This document shows, piece after piece, positions 8,674 to 16,973 of a stretch of DNA of 64,000 nt. Location of the stretch: positions 641,758 to 705,757 of the forward strand of contig JAUICP010000003.1 in the NCBI GenBank assembly GCA_030427805.1, read 5' to 3'. The notes beneath the pieces are model-generated. The model saw only the letters and a list, made by a program, of their open reading frames with translations, ran no database searches and was not told the DNA's origin. This stretch comes from Bdellovibrionia bacterium. GTDB taxonomy: Bacteria > Bdellovibrionota > Bdellovibrionia > Bdellovibrionales > JAGQZY01. Each line of letters opens with the position of its first letter. Within the stretch, counting starts at the first letter, position 1. The translations under genes were made by a program, and so were the position numbers.

Positions 8674-11370
8674 CTAATGCTGTCTTTTCAGCTTGGCTTG
8701 CGCTGCAGATAAACGCGCTATGGGAATTCGGTAAGGCGAACAGCTTACATAGTCGAGACCCGCTCTCTGAAAAAACTCAATACTTTGAGGGTCTCCTCCG
8801 TGTTCACCGCAAATACCGACTTTTAAATTCTTCTTAGTCTTGCGACCCAAGTCCGTTCCCAATTGTACGAGACTTCCGACACCTTCTTGGTCGATACTTA
8901 CAAAAGGGTCTGCCGGAAGAATCCCTGACTCCACATAGGTATCAAGAAATCGACCGGAATCATCTCGCGAAAGACCTAAAGTTGTTTGCGTAAGATCGTT
9001 AGTACCAAAGCTGAAAAAGTCGGCATGCTCAGCAATTCGATCAGCCGTCACTGCCGCACGCGGTAGTTCAATCATTGTTCCAACGAGATATTCAAATTTC
9101 TGACCTGTTTCTTGTTGAACTGTCTCGACTTCTTTGACTGCTAACTCGCGAAGTCTTTGTAATTCTTCATCGACTCCCACAAGTGGAATCATAATTTCCG
9201 GAACGAGTTCTTGCCCTTCTTTTGTCAGTTGGCTCGCTGCCTCGGCGATGGCTCTCACCTGCATTTGATAGATTTCAGGGTAGGTCATGGCCAATCGACA
9301 TCCGCGATGGCCGAGCATCGGATTGAACTCATGGAGAGATCGAACCTTTCGGCGCAAACGATCAACATCAATTGATAAGCGCTCAGCAAGTTCAACAACC
9401 TCTTCATCCGTTTGCGGAACAAACTCGTGAAGAGGTGGGTCGAGGAGGCGAATCGTTACAGGGAGGCCTTGCATCGTTTTAAAGAGTTCATAAAAGTCAT
9501 TTCTTTGCATGGGCAGAAGTTGATCGAGTGCTTTTCTTCGCTCTTCTCTATTTTCAGCGACGATCATCTGTCTGACAACATCGATGCGCTCGTGACCAAA
9601 GAACATGTGCTCCGTTCGGCAGAGACCAATTCCTTCGGCACCAAAATCTCGAGCTGTTTTTGCATCTTTTGGGGTATCGGCGTTGGTTCGAACCTTCATG
9701 GATCTATGCTTATCAGCCAAAGCCATCACGCGCTCAAAAGCTCCCTCAAGACTTGGCTCTTTCATGGCCACTTCACCGAGATAAACGCCGCCCGTAGATC
9801 CATCGAGAGTAATAATATCTCCCTCTTTGAGAACATAGCCGGCAGCGCGCATTTCTTTTTTGTTATAATCGACTTGAACCTCACCACAACCAGCGACACA
9901 GCACTTACCCATACCACGGGCAACAACAGCTGCATGAGAGGTCATTCCTCCCCGAGTTGTTAAAATTCCCTGAGCAGAGATCATTCCTTCAATATCTTCT
10001 GGCGACGTTTCGATACGAACAAGGATCGCTTTTTTACCCTGCTCTTTTTTGGCGACAGCATCTTCACTTGAAAACACAATCTCTCCCGTAGAACCGCCGG
10101 GACTCGCCGGGAGCCCTTTAGCCAATTGAGTTTTCTTAGCATCAGGATCTAATGTCGGATGGAGGAGTTGGTCTAAGCTGACGGGATCGATGCGAAGAAG
10201 AGCCTCTTCTTCGGTAATCATGCCTTCGTCGAGCATATCCATTGCTATTCTCATGGCGGCAGCTGCTGTGCGCTTACCATTTCGAGTTTGCAACATCCAG
10301 AGTTTTCCTTTTTCGATGGTAAACTCAAGATCCTGCATGTCGCGATAGTGTTTTTCTAGTTTTTGATAAACAGTCACTAATTCGTCATAGGACTTAGGGA
10401 GAACTTCCTCCATAGACTTTAAACCTGTGCCCTCTGCTTCTTTTTTTGTTAAGGGCTGTGGCGTACGAATACCGGCAACGACATCTTCACCTTGAGCATT
10501 AACCAAGAACTCACCGTAAAACATTTTTTCGCCAGTACTTGGGTTTCTCGTGAAAGCAACTCCAGTGGCTGAGTCATCACCCATATTACCGAAGACCATT
10601 GACTGGACATTAACTGCAGTCCCCCAAGCTTCAGGAATGGCGTGGAGTTGACGGTAGGTAATGGCACGCGGAGTATTCCAACTCAGAAAAACGGCGCGAA
10701 TTGCGCCCCAAAGCTGCTCTTTCGGATCTTCTGGAAATTTACGACCCGTAGAATCTAAAACCTGCTGCTTAAAGCGTTTTACCAAGAATTTCAAATCTTC
10801 AACGGTGAGCTCCGTATCTAGCTCATAGCCCTTGTCATCTTTTAAATCTTCAAGGGAAACTTCGAGCATGGACATATTCATACTCATGACAACATTGGAG
10901 TACATCTGAATAAAGCGGCGGTAAGAGTCCCAAGCAAAGCGCTCATTGCCCGATACACTAGCAAGCCCTTCAACGGTTTGGTCATTGAGACCAAGATTGA
11001 GAATTGTGTCCATCATACCTGGCATCGAGACTCGAGCCCCAGAACGTACACTGACTAAAAGAGGATTCTTGTTATCGCCAAACTTTTTGCCAATTGTTTT
11101 TTCAACTTGCGCAAGGGCACTCTCGACGTCCTTTTGCACATGGCTCGGAATCTGCTGCTCGGCTTTGTAAAATGCATCACAAACCGAAGTGGCAATAGTA
11201 AACCCCGGAGGAACTGGAATTCCAAGTGAGGTCATCTCAGCCAGGTTAGCGCCTTTACCTCCCAAAAGGTTTCTCATTTCCGCTTTTCCATCGGTCTGAT
11301 CTTTTGAGAAGAAAAATACAGATTTATCCATTGCCTTTACCCCTGATTGACTCTGCGTTTGCATACTCAC
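8674..11370 (-). CDS. ppdK: Pyruvate, phosphate dikinase
   Basis: PpdK interconverts pyruvate, ATP and phosphate with phosphoenolpyruvate, AMP and pyrophosphate, linking glycolysis and gluconeogenesis. The 898-residue length is normal. Visible are the N-terminal ATP-grasp part with the LLGGKGANLAEM opening, the swivelling phosphohistidine domain TRGGMTSHAAVVARGMG with the catalytic His near residue 478, and the C-terminal TIM barrel with RLLDPPLHEF, GTMIELPRAA, FSFGTNDLTQ and the catalytic Cys in CGEHGGDP near residue 850. The gene lies three bases downstream of glycyl-tRNA synthetase, so the two probably share a transcript. An ATG at MDKSVFFF is an alternative start. Confidence 0.97.
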   Translation of the reverse strand: MSMQTQSQSGVKAMDKSVFFFSKDQTDGKAEMRNLLGGKGANLAEMTSLGIPVPPGFTIATSVCDAFYKAEQQIPSHVQKDVESALAQVEKTIGKKFGDNKNPLLVSVRSGARVSMPGMMDTILNLGLNDQTVEGLASVSGNERFAWDSYRRFIQMYSNVVMSMNMSMLEVSLEDLKDDKGYELDTELTVEDLKFLVKRFKQQVLDSTGRKFPEDPKEQLWGAIRAVFLSWNTPRAITYRQLHAIPEAWGTAVNVQSMVFGNMGDDSATGVAFTRNPSTGEKMFYGEFLVNAQGEDVVAGIRTPQPLTKKEAEGTGLKSMEEVLPKSYDELVTVYQKLEKHYRDMQDLEFTIEKGKLWMLQTRNGKRTAAAAMRIAMDMLDEGMITEEEALLRIDPVSLDQLLHPTLDPDAKKTQLAKGLPASPGGSTGEIVFSSEDAVAKKEQGKKAILVRIETSPEDIEGMISAQGILTTRGGMTSHAAVVARGMGKCCVAGCGEVQVDYNKKEMRAAGYVLKEGDIITLDGSTGGVYLGEVAMKEPSLEGAFERVMALADKHRSMKVRTNADTPKDAKTARDFGAEGIGLCRTEHMFFGHERIDVVRQMIVAENREERRKALDQLLPMQRNDFYELFKTMQGLPVTIRLLDPPLHEFVPQTDEEVVELAERLSIDVDRLRRKVRSLHEFNPMLGHRGCRLAMTYPEIYQMQVRAIAEAASQLTKEGQELVPEIMIPLVGVDEELQRLRELAVKEVETVQQETGQKFEYLVGTMIELPRAAVTADRIAEHADFFSFGTNDLTQTTLGLSRDDSGRFLDTYVESGILPADPFVSIDQEGVGSLVQLGTDLGRKTKKNLKVGICGEHGGDPQSIEFFQRAGLDYVSCSPYRIPIARLSAAQAKLKRQH

Positions 11371-11373
11371 TTA

Positions 11374-12714
11374 TCATTCTCCGTAGTTTTTAAAACTGTC
11401 GTTGATGTAATTTTTAACCTGATCGATCGCTACACGGTCTTGCTTCATTGAATCTCTATGGCGAATCGTCACTTGTTTATCTTCGAGCGAATCGAAGTCA
11501 TAGGTGATACAAAGTGGAGTTCCGATTTCATCTTGACGACGGTAGCGCTTACCAATGCTTTGGGATTCATCGTATTGAATATCGAGATCGTCACTTAGAT
11601 CGGCAAATAGCTTAGTCGCCGGCTCCTGCAGTTCTGGCTTCTTTGAAAGTGGTAAAATAGCCGCTTTGACTGGCGCTATTGTCGGGTGAAGTCCCAAAAC
11701 GATTCTTTTGTCTTCTTTGCCCTTATCATCGGTTGAAACTTCTTCGCGGTAGGCATCACAGAGAAGAGTTAGGAAAAGTCGATCACAACCGACCGCCGTT
11801 TCAATAACATAGGGTACGAACTTTTCTTTGGCAGCTTCGTCGAAGTATTCGAGCTTCTTACCCGAAAACTTTTGATGCTGACTCAAATCAAAGTCAGTTC
11901 GATTGTGAACCCCTTCAAGTTCTTGCCAACCCATCGGAAACTTATACTGAACATCCTCTGCGGCTTTTGCATAGTGGGCCAATTCATCGGGACCGTGGGG
12001 GTGAAATCTCAAATTGTCAGGATTAATTCCCAAGGAAAGATAGAAGTTCCAACGGGTTTCTTTCCACTGGTCAAAATAGCTATCGTCCTCACCGGGTTTT
12101 ACGAAATACTGCATTTCCATTTGTTCAAACTCACGGGTTCGAAAAACAAAATTACCCGGAGTAATCTCATTGCGAAATGATTTACCGATTTGCGCGATTC
12201 CGAAAGGTAGTTTCTTGCGCATCGAAGTCATTACGTTTTCAAAGTTTACAAATATCCCCTGGGCCGTTTCAGGACGCAGATAAACAACGGCCCCCTCATC
12301 TTCGACCGGGCCCATGTGGGTTTTAAACATGAGATTAAAACTTCGCGGATCGGTGAGCTCTTCGCTACCACAATTCAAACAGACTGGCTTTGTTGAATCG
12401 AGATGGTCAGCCCGAAAACGAGACTTACACTTTTTGCAGTCCACGAGTGGATCAGTGAAGTTATCAATGTGGCCAGAAGCTTTCCAAACCGTCGGGTGCA
12501 TGAGGATCGCAGCGTCGAGGCCTTCGATATCTCGTCTTCGAGTCATGGCTTTCCACCAGGCTTTTTTCACATTGAGCTTCATCGCGACACCAAGAGGGCC
12601 ATAATCCCAACAGGAGTTCAGCCCGCCGTATACTTCACTACTTTGAAAAACAAAGCCTCGACGTTTACTGAGAGAAACAAGTGTCTGCAGGTCACCTAGC
12701 CTATTAATTTCCAT
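11374..12714 (-). CDS. glyS: Glycyl-tRNA synthetase, single-chain dimeric type
   Basis: This 446-residue class II synthetase attaches glycine to tRNA-Gly. It is the homodimeric alpha2 form also found in archaea and eukaryotes, not the GlyQ/GlyS tetramer of most proteobacteria. Seen: the N-terminal [13 protein letters not shown] segment, a zinc knuckle with Cys93, Cys96, Cys112 and Cys115, class II motif 2 ([21 protein letters not shown]), and motif 3 in the region of [14 protein letters not shown]. The C-terminal anticodon-binding domain starts near residue 345 ([15 protein letters not shown]). It is the first gene of an apparent two-gene operon with ppdK. Confidence 0.96.
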   Translation of the reverse strand: MEINRLGDLQTLVSLSKRRGFVFQSSEVYGGLNSCWDYGPLGVAMKLNVKKAWWKAMTRRRDIEGLDAAILMHPTVWKASGHIDNFTDPLVDCKKCKSRFRADHLDSTKPVCLNCGSEELTDPRSFNLMFKTHMGPVEDEGAVVYLRPETAQGIFVNFENVMTSMRKKLPFGIAQIGKSFRNEITPGNFVFRTREFEQMEMQYFVKPGEDDSYFDQWKETRWNFYLSLGINPDNLRFHPHGPDELAHYAKAAEDVQYKFPMGWQELEGVHNRTDFDLSQHQKFSGKKLEYFDEAAKEKFVPYVIETAVGCDRLFLTLLCDAYREEVSTDDKGKEDKRIVLGLHPTIAPVKAAILPLSKKPELQEPATKLFADLSDDLDIQYDESQSIGKRYRRQDEIGTPLCITYDFDSLEDKQVTIRHRDSMKQDRVAIDQVKNYINDSFKNYGE

Positions 12715-12810
12715 GGAAATCCTTCTTTTTGGGTCGCTCGTTGAGATACTGAAAACTACATTTGTGCTGCATTTCAGTCAATAAGACACATGGAAGTTGA
12801 AGATGATCTG

Positions 12811-13281
12811 TTAGCGATTTTTAAGTATCGCTTGAAGAGCTGCGTCAACGAGTTCGCCGGACTCATCTCGCAGTTTTTCTTTCATGTCTTTATGGGCCTT
12901 TCGCGCCTTGTCTAAGGAGGATCCCGCAGGAAGACCCAGAACTTCGAAAGCGTCGAAGCTATGACCATTAAAATTGAAGTGGACTGTTAGCTCTTTCTCG
13001 TATTGAGCGCCTTCCTCATCCAAAACTTCGGGCTCCTTCATACCTCGTCGTTGCTTTTCTCCGGCCATTGCCATTTCTCTTGCAGCTGACCAGTTTCCCG
13101 ACGACTCCACTCCACCCGCCTTTTGCGTGGTGAGATTGTTTTTAGCCTGCCCCCCTGCGCGCATATTCAGCCGAGTCGGCCGCTTTTTCTTATTAGCCGA
13201 AAGGATCCAAATCACTAAGAGACCTAGAACCAACCCGATCAAATATATGCTGTTTTCAGGAGATAAGTTCACATTCTCCAT
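12811..13281 (-). CDS. Membrane-anchored protein with a J-domain-like C-terminus
   Basis: Starting at the ATG at 13281 gives a 156-residue protein. A TTG nine codons upstream has no better ribosome site. An N-terminal membrane segment (IYLIGLVLGLLVIWIL, near residues 11-26) is followed by a basic, disordered linker. A C-terminal segment, HSFDAFEVLGLPAGSSLDKA and the KAHKDMKEKLRDE helix, resembles a DnaJ domain. It lacks the canonical HPD tripeptide, so stimulation of DnaK is doubtful. It is divergent from mrp, with starts about 45 bases apart. Confidence 0.6.
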   Translation of the reverse strand: MENVNLSPENSIYLIGLVLGLLVIWILSANKKKRPTRLNMRAGGQAKNNLTTQKAGGVESSGNWSAAREMAMAGEKQRRGMKEPEVLDEEGAQYEKELTVHFNFNGHSFDAFEVLGLPAGSSLDKARKAHKDMKEKLRDESGELVDAALQAILKNR

Positions 13282-13325
13282 TATTTTTGCTAGAAGCTCA
13301 CAATGCAAGAGCCAATGGAGATTCT

Positions 13326-14132
13326 ATGAATGCGCAAAACCCATTTGACCAACAGAAGCCCATTCCCGGGGTAAAAAATATAATTGCTGTCTCATCGGGC
13401 AAAGGTGGTGTTGGAAAGAGCACAGTTTCTATTAATTTAGCATTAAGCCTGGCTGGCCTCGGAGCAAAAGTCGGCCTTTTGGACGCTGACATTTACGGTC
13501 CGAGCCAACCGAGACTCTCTGGTACCCTCGGCCAAAAACCAGTAGTGACCAGTGAGCAAAGAATCATCCCCATTGAACGCTATGGAATAAAACTCATGAG
13601 CATGGGTTTTCTAGTCGAAGAGGATCTCGCCATTGTCTGGCGCGGCCCCATGCTTTTTAAGGCCATGAATCAACTCTTATTCGAAGTCGATTGGGGTGAG
13701 CTTGACTACCTGATCATCGATCTGCCTCCCGGCACTGGAGATGTTCAACTCTCAATGGTGCAGAAAGTTCCCATGACTGGTGCGATCACGGTCTGTACAC
13801 CCCAAAATATGGCTCTCTCGGATGTCAAAAAGTCTATCGATATGTTTGAGCGCACGGGTGTACCCCATATAGGACTCGTTGAAAACATGGCCTACTATTT
13901 AGATCCCGAGACCGGAGAACAAAAAGAACTCTTCCCCCGCGGAGAACTCTTGCAATACATTGAAGCGAAGCGAATTCCGAAGCTTGGAGAGCTGGCTTTC
14001 GACACGCAATCGGCCAAGGCCAGTGAGATAGGTATACCCATTACTGAATCGAATAAAAACGCAAAAACGAGCCAGGAATTTCTTGAGATCGCTAAGAAGA
14101 TTCACTCTTTGCAGCTTCAAAAAGCTCATTAA
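13326..14132 (+). CDS. Mrp/ApbC-type P-loop ATPase
   Basis: Mrp/NBP35 proteins carry or insert iron-sulphur clusters into apoproteins. The 268-residue frame from the ATG at 13326 (TGGAG upstream) begins directly with the deviant Walker A SGKGGVGKST at residues 24-33. It contains LDADIYGPSQPR, IDLPPGTGDVQLS and CTPQNMALSD, all diagnostic. Two things are unusual: the N-terminal MIP18/DUF59 domain is absent, and the bridging CxxC that normally follows ENM(A/S)Y is missing (ENMAYYLDPETGEQ instead). It may therefore use other ligands or act as a different MinD-like ATPase. The 3' end overlaps the opposite gene by 41 bases. Confidence 0.85.
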   Translation: MNAQNPFDQQKPIPGVKNIIAVSSGKGGVGKSTVSINLALSLAGLGAKVGLLDADIYGPSQPRLSGTLGQKPVVTSEQRIIPIERYGIKLMSMGFLVEEDLAIVWRGPMLFKAMNQLLFEVDWGELDYLIIDLPPGTGDVQLSMVQKVPMTGAITVCTPQNMALSDVKKSIDMFERTGVPHIGLVENMAYYLDPETGEQKELFPRGELLQYIEAKRIPKLGELAFDTQSAKASEIGIPITESNKNAKTSQEFLEIAKKIHSLQLQKAH

Positions 14133-14649
14133 TCAGGCGCGCTCTTTTAAGAACAACTCTTTCAAAGTGCTCTTTACTCCAATGATCATAATAGCCCTTA
14201 TCTTGAAGGGCTTTTGCTGACTGAAGTAAATCATCCACCCGTTGAATGAGAAGAAGTCCGTATTTTCCGTTACTGAAATCTACTCCGTTCATGGGCTCCG
14301 GCCGTCCCGGGTGATCCATGAGCACAAAGAACCCCCATGGGATCACTTCTTGGCGAATCTGCTGGAGGAGCTCAATACAGGATTGGAGACTCTGTTCGAG
14401 GAGCTGAGGAAAAATCATTACTGAAACTCTAAACTCAGATTTTTCAAATTCCTTAATTTCACGGAGAACAGCCTCTCTCGTGAAGGCCTCGAAATGGCAA
14501 CTAAAGGCCACTTTTTCTTCGACTCTCGCCTCACGAGCATAGGGACAAGGCGCCCATCCCCCGAGAAGTGGATTCGGTTTTTCAACGAATTCCAACATCC
14601 ACTTTTGGACATCTTTTATTATTGAGTTTCCGTCGGAGTTTTCAGCCAT
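14092..14649 (-). CDS. Conserved hypothetical protein
   Basis: I choose the ATG at 14649 (MAENSDG), preceded by GGAGG, over the longer frame to 14718, whose extra residues look like translated leader. The 185-residue protein opens with a KWMLEFVEKPNPLLGGWAPCPYAREA segment. This Pro-x-Leu-Gly and Cys-Pro-aromatic-Ala pattern is reminiscent of DUF6875/DUF1415-like proteins, but I cannot assign it firmly. It is soluble, with no signal peptide, and its C-terminus overlaps the end of the convergent mrp gene by 41 bases. Confidence 0.55.
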   Translation of the reverse strand: MAENSDGNSIIKDVQKWMLEFVEKPNPLLGGWAPCPYAREARVEEKVAFSCHFEAFTREAVLREIKEFEKSEFRVSVMIFPQLLEQSLQSCIELLQQIRQEVIPWGFFVLMDHPGRPEPMNGVDFSNGKYGLLLIQRVDDLLQSAKALQDKGYYDHWSKEHFERVVLKRARLINELFEAAKSESS

Positions 14650-14938
14650 GACCCCTAGTATCCTCCAATGAGACTTTTTCTGACAAGGATGTATTCGCTT
14701 AAGACACTCATATCTCAAAATAACCTAATGTTTGTTCTTTAATGGCTCGAACTGCCTAACTTCTCGACGCGTAAGACTGGCCGCGTTATTCTATTCTTCA
14801 GATCATTGGCTCACGGAAGGCTGGTGATTGTTTACCCACGGATTGGCAACTGATCGACCTGATTGACAGTTCGTTCAGTTATTTAACTCTTCTATTTTTG
14901 TACGTTTACTCAAAGGAGGTTCATTTACTACCCTAGCC

Positions 14939-15047
14939 TCTCTATGCCAAAGGCACACCTTAGGTAACTAAGGGTCGCAAAGCTAAAGGGACTTGGAATG
15001 ATCAGTGCACCCACCGCTGCTTTCAAGTTAGCCAGCTACCTTAGAGA
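14939..15047 (+). ncRNA. Cyclic di-GMP-I (GEMM) aptamer, possibly a merRNA-like RNA
   Basis: The segment matches the GEMM layout. A closing stem pairs TCTCTA (14939-14944) with TAGAGA (15042-15047). Next comes GCCAAAGGCACACC, then a stem CCTTAG/CTAAGG capped by a GTAA (GNRA) tetraloop, then the hallmark GTCGCAAAGCTA. A second stem-loop pairs ACTTG with CAAGT and GCTA with TAGC, followed by CAGCTACC. The GNRA loop, the GGNCGCAAAGC core and the two helices are what family knowledge predicts. A strong terminator follows at 15117-15150 and no reading frame lies between, so it may be a free-standing RNA. Alternatively it is a riboswitch for the gene at 15212. Confidence 0.75.
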
Positions 15048-15091
15048 TTAGCAACGAGTAGAGATTCGGCACCAGAGAGGAACTCACCATT

Positions 15092-15150
15092 GGAAATGTC
15101 TATCATTTCCTGCCCACCCGCCAAAAGCGTTTTTGGCGGGGTTTTTTTTG
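15092..15150 (+). terminator. Hairpin plus Rho-independent terminator after the GEMM RNA
   Basis: A small hairpin GGAAATG/CATTTCC (15092-15098 with 15104-15110) precedes a strong terminator. CCCGCCAAAA (15117-15126) pairs with TTTTGGCGGG (15131-15140), followed by a run of T residues at 15142-15149. I found no upstream sequence complementary to CCCGCC that could act as an antiterminator. Confidence 0.85.
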
Positions 15151-15211
15151 CTTTTTTTTTGACCCTCAGCTCCTGCTTTGACTAAGCTCGATCATCACTA
15201 GAGGAGGGGAA

Positions 15212-15760
15212 ATGAAAAGTTTGGTGGTAACACTCATTATTTTGGTTTTTTCACAATCGGCATTTTCAAAAATATTTATCGAGGGTGTTTCAGCTCAAAA
15301 GTTAGCTCTTGAGATTTTCCAAATGACCGAAAGAAAAACCACTTTGAAACGCTTTAATGGACAGAGAGAAATTCTTTGGAAGAACATCATTCGATGTAAT
15401 CAGTCTTCTTCTTGGAGTTGTGAACTACTGGGAGTTAATGAGAGTAATATCGTAGATCGAGGGCAAAAACCTGAAGACATGAATCTTCTTGATGAAGATA
15501 TCTACTCTCTTGTTGACGATCTTAGTAGAAACCAGTCCTTTGCTATCACTGGACAGTCGACTTCAGGGTGGGTTCAAAAATTGTTTTACCGAATTAATCA
15601 ACCGCGACTCCGACTCTTAGAGTCCAGCACTCGTCGAAGAGATAATGTTGGCTTTTTGCGCGTAGAATTTGTCAGCTGTTTGATTAGACCGCAACGACTC
15701 GGAGATATTCACTACTGCTGGCTACGCGGAGTGAACCGCGCAGACATTAGAATTCGTTAA
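15212..15760 (+). CDS. Exported protein of unknown function
   Basis: The ATG at 15212 is preceded by GAGGAGGGGAA, a very strong ribosome site. Residues 1-19 are a signal peptide (MKSLVVTLIILVFSQSAFS). The mature protein of about 163 residues contains four cysteines in WKNIIRCNQSSSWSCELLG and VSCLIRPQRLGDIHYCWLRG, plausible as two disulphides. It has no recognisable domain. Expression may depend on the GEMM RNA upstream. The insertion sequence downstream inserted within the stop codon: the original end would be CGT-TAG, the present one is CGT-TAA, so the protein is unchanged. Confidence 0.7.
   Translation: MKSLVVTLIILVFSQSAFSKIFIEGVSAQKLALEIFQMTERKTTLKRFNGQREILWKNIIRCNQSSSWSCELLGVNESNIVDRGQKPEDMNLLDEDIYSLVDDLSRNQSFAITGQSTSGWVQKLFYRINQPRLRLLESSTRRRDNVGFLRVEFVSCLIRPQRLGDIHYCWLRGVNRADIRIR
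15749..15759. repeat. Left copy of 11-bp target-site duplication of the IS
   Basis: AGAATTCGTTA occurs directly before the left terminal repeat and again directly after the right one (16935-16945). This marks the two ends of the inserted element and indicates a recent insertion. Confidence 0.85.
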
Positions 15761-15829
15761 AACTGACCCAATATATTGTGGAATCCGGATAGTCGCGAAT
15801 AGGTATATTATGTGCAGTGTCTCTTATCA

Positions 15830-16714
15830 ATGAAGAGATACTGCCCGAAATGTCCCCACCAGCACAGTGAAATTCGAAAACACGGATTTTTCAAACGAAA
15901 ATCCGACTACAAAACTATCCAACGATTTAAATGTATTCGTTGTAATACTACTTTTTCCAAAGCCTCAACACAAAAGTGTATCAACCAAAATAAGCGACAT
16001 CTGAATTCGATCATTTTAAAACTCATCGCCAGCAAGAACTCCCAGAGACGAATCGCACTTCTTCTAGGCATTAGTAAAAATACGGTCGCCTCGAAAATTC
16101 AATTTCTAGCCCGGATGGCCCGAGAAAAAAATCGACAAATGCTGAAGCAAAGTTCGTCAATCCAAGAAATTATTTTCGATGACATGGAAACCTTCGAACA
16201 CAGCAAAATGAAGCCCTTGAGCATTACTGTAGTCGTTGAAAAGTACACTCAAAAAATTTTGGGGGCGAGAGCCTCTATCATGCCCGCCAAAGGCTTACTT
16301 GCGAAACGGTCTCGAAAAAAATATGGCCGAAGGAAGGACCAAAGGCACAAGTCGAGAGAGCGACTTTTCCAGGACATTAAAAACACCGTTGGGTCTCAAG
16401 TTACGATCGAATCCGACCAAAATCCCCACTACATTAAAAGTGTTACTCGGCATTTCCCCGAAGCCGACTACATTCAGTATCGAGGACGAAGAGGATGTGT
16501 CGTTGGTCAGGGTGAACTCAAAGAAGGCGGCTTCGACCCACTTTTTTATCTCAATCACACCTGTGCCATGATTCGAGATAATTTGGGTTGTTTGGTCAGA
16601 AGAACCTGGTGCACATCTAAAACAATTCACCATCTTCAGGATCGCCTTGATATCTATACCTATTTTCACAACAACTTCCTATTGAAAAGCCGAAGGAAAG
16701 TAGCCCTCTCTTAG
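15830..16714 (+). CDS. IS transposase, zinc-ribbon/HTH/DDE type
   Basis: Starting at the ATG at 15830 the protein has 294 residues; a GTG six codons upstream is possible. The N-terminus holds a zinc ribbon (CPKC near residue 5 and CIRC near residue 39), then an HTH segment (SQRRIALLLGISKNTVASKI). The catalytic part shows IIFDDMETFEH, with the first Asp in the context typical of IS1-like enzymes, then TIESDQNPHY with the second Asp, and a later acidic residue in GELKEGGFDP. The Arg/Lys-rich stretch KRSRKKYGRRKDQRHKSRE suggests DNA contact. No frameshift is needed, unlike classical IS1. Confidence 0.85.
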   Translation: MKRYCPKCPHQHSEIRKHGFFKRKSDYKTIQRFKCIRCNTTFSKASTQKCINQNKRHLNSIILKLIASKNSQRRIALLLGISKNTVASKIQFLARMAREKNRQMLKQSSSIQEIIFDDMETFEHSKMKPLSITVVVEKYTQKILGARASIMPAKGLLAKRSRKKYGRRKDQRHKSRERLFQDIKNTVGSQVTIESDQNPHYIKSVTRHFPEADYIQYRGRRGCVVGQGELKEGGFDPLFYLNHTCAMIRDNLGCLVRRTWCTSKTIHHLQDRLDIYTYFHNNFLLKSRRKVALS

Positions 16715-16793
16715 TTCACTTTATAAATTGAACCAGAATTCTTTGTTTAAGGGATGAGGAGAATTATTCTTTGTGGAAAGTGTTATGGGGGTT

Positions 16794-16861
16794 CATTTTT
16801 AGGGCTCTTGCCAGTCGGATGCGACCTGGGCAAGAAGGGCAGGAGCCCTGCCCTAAAAATG
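16794..16861. repeat. Multi-stem hairpin in the IS 3' non-coding part
   Basis: CATTTTTAGGGC (16794-16805) pairs perfectly with GCCCTAAAAATG (16850-16861). Inside are CTTGCC/GGCAAG (16807-16812 with 16829-16834) and GGGCAGG/CCTGCCC (16837-16843 with 16847-16853). The last pairing competes with the outer stem. It may terminate read-through or be recognised by the transposition machinery. Confidence 0.7.
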
Positions 16862-16973
16862 GACTCCCAGAATACTTGGAGCAAGTAGAATTTGATTCTC
16901 CTCGTTACAAAAAAACAGGAATCTGGGTCAGTTTAGAATTCGTTAGAATTATTCTGAACTTTATAGTTTGTGA

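Larger units (their letters stand above)
15760..16934 (+). mobile_element. Complete insertion sequence with one transposase
   Basis: The element is 1175 bp long and bounded by perfect 11-bp inverted repeats, AAACTGACCCA at 15760-15770 and TGGGTCAGTTT at 16924-16934. The 11-bp target duplication outside them is perfect. It carries one transposase gene and a 3' non-coding part of about 220 bases with a large hairpin. The intact repeats and duplication suggest it is young. A zinc-ribbon plus DDE transposase with 8- to 11-bp duplications fits the IS1/IS1595 supergroup, but I do not assign a family. Confidence 0.88.

Noticed and set aside
15048-15150. Antiterminator that would make the GEMM RNA a switching riboswitch
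   Set aside because: No upstream segment complementary to the terminator arm CCCGCC was found, so I do not claim a switch mechanism.
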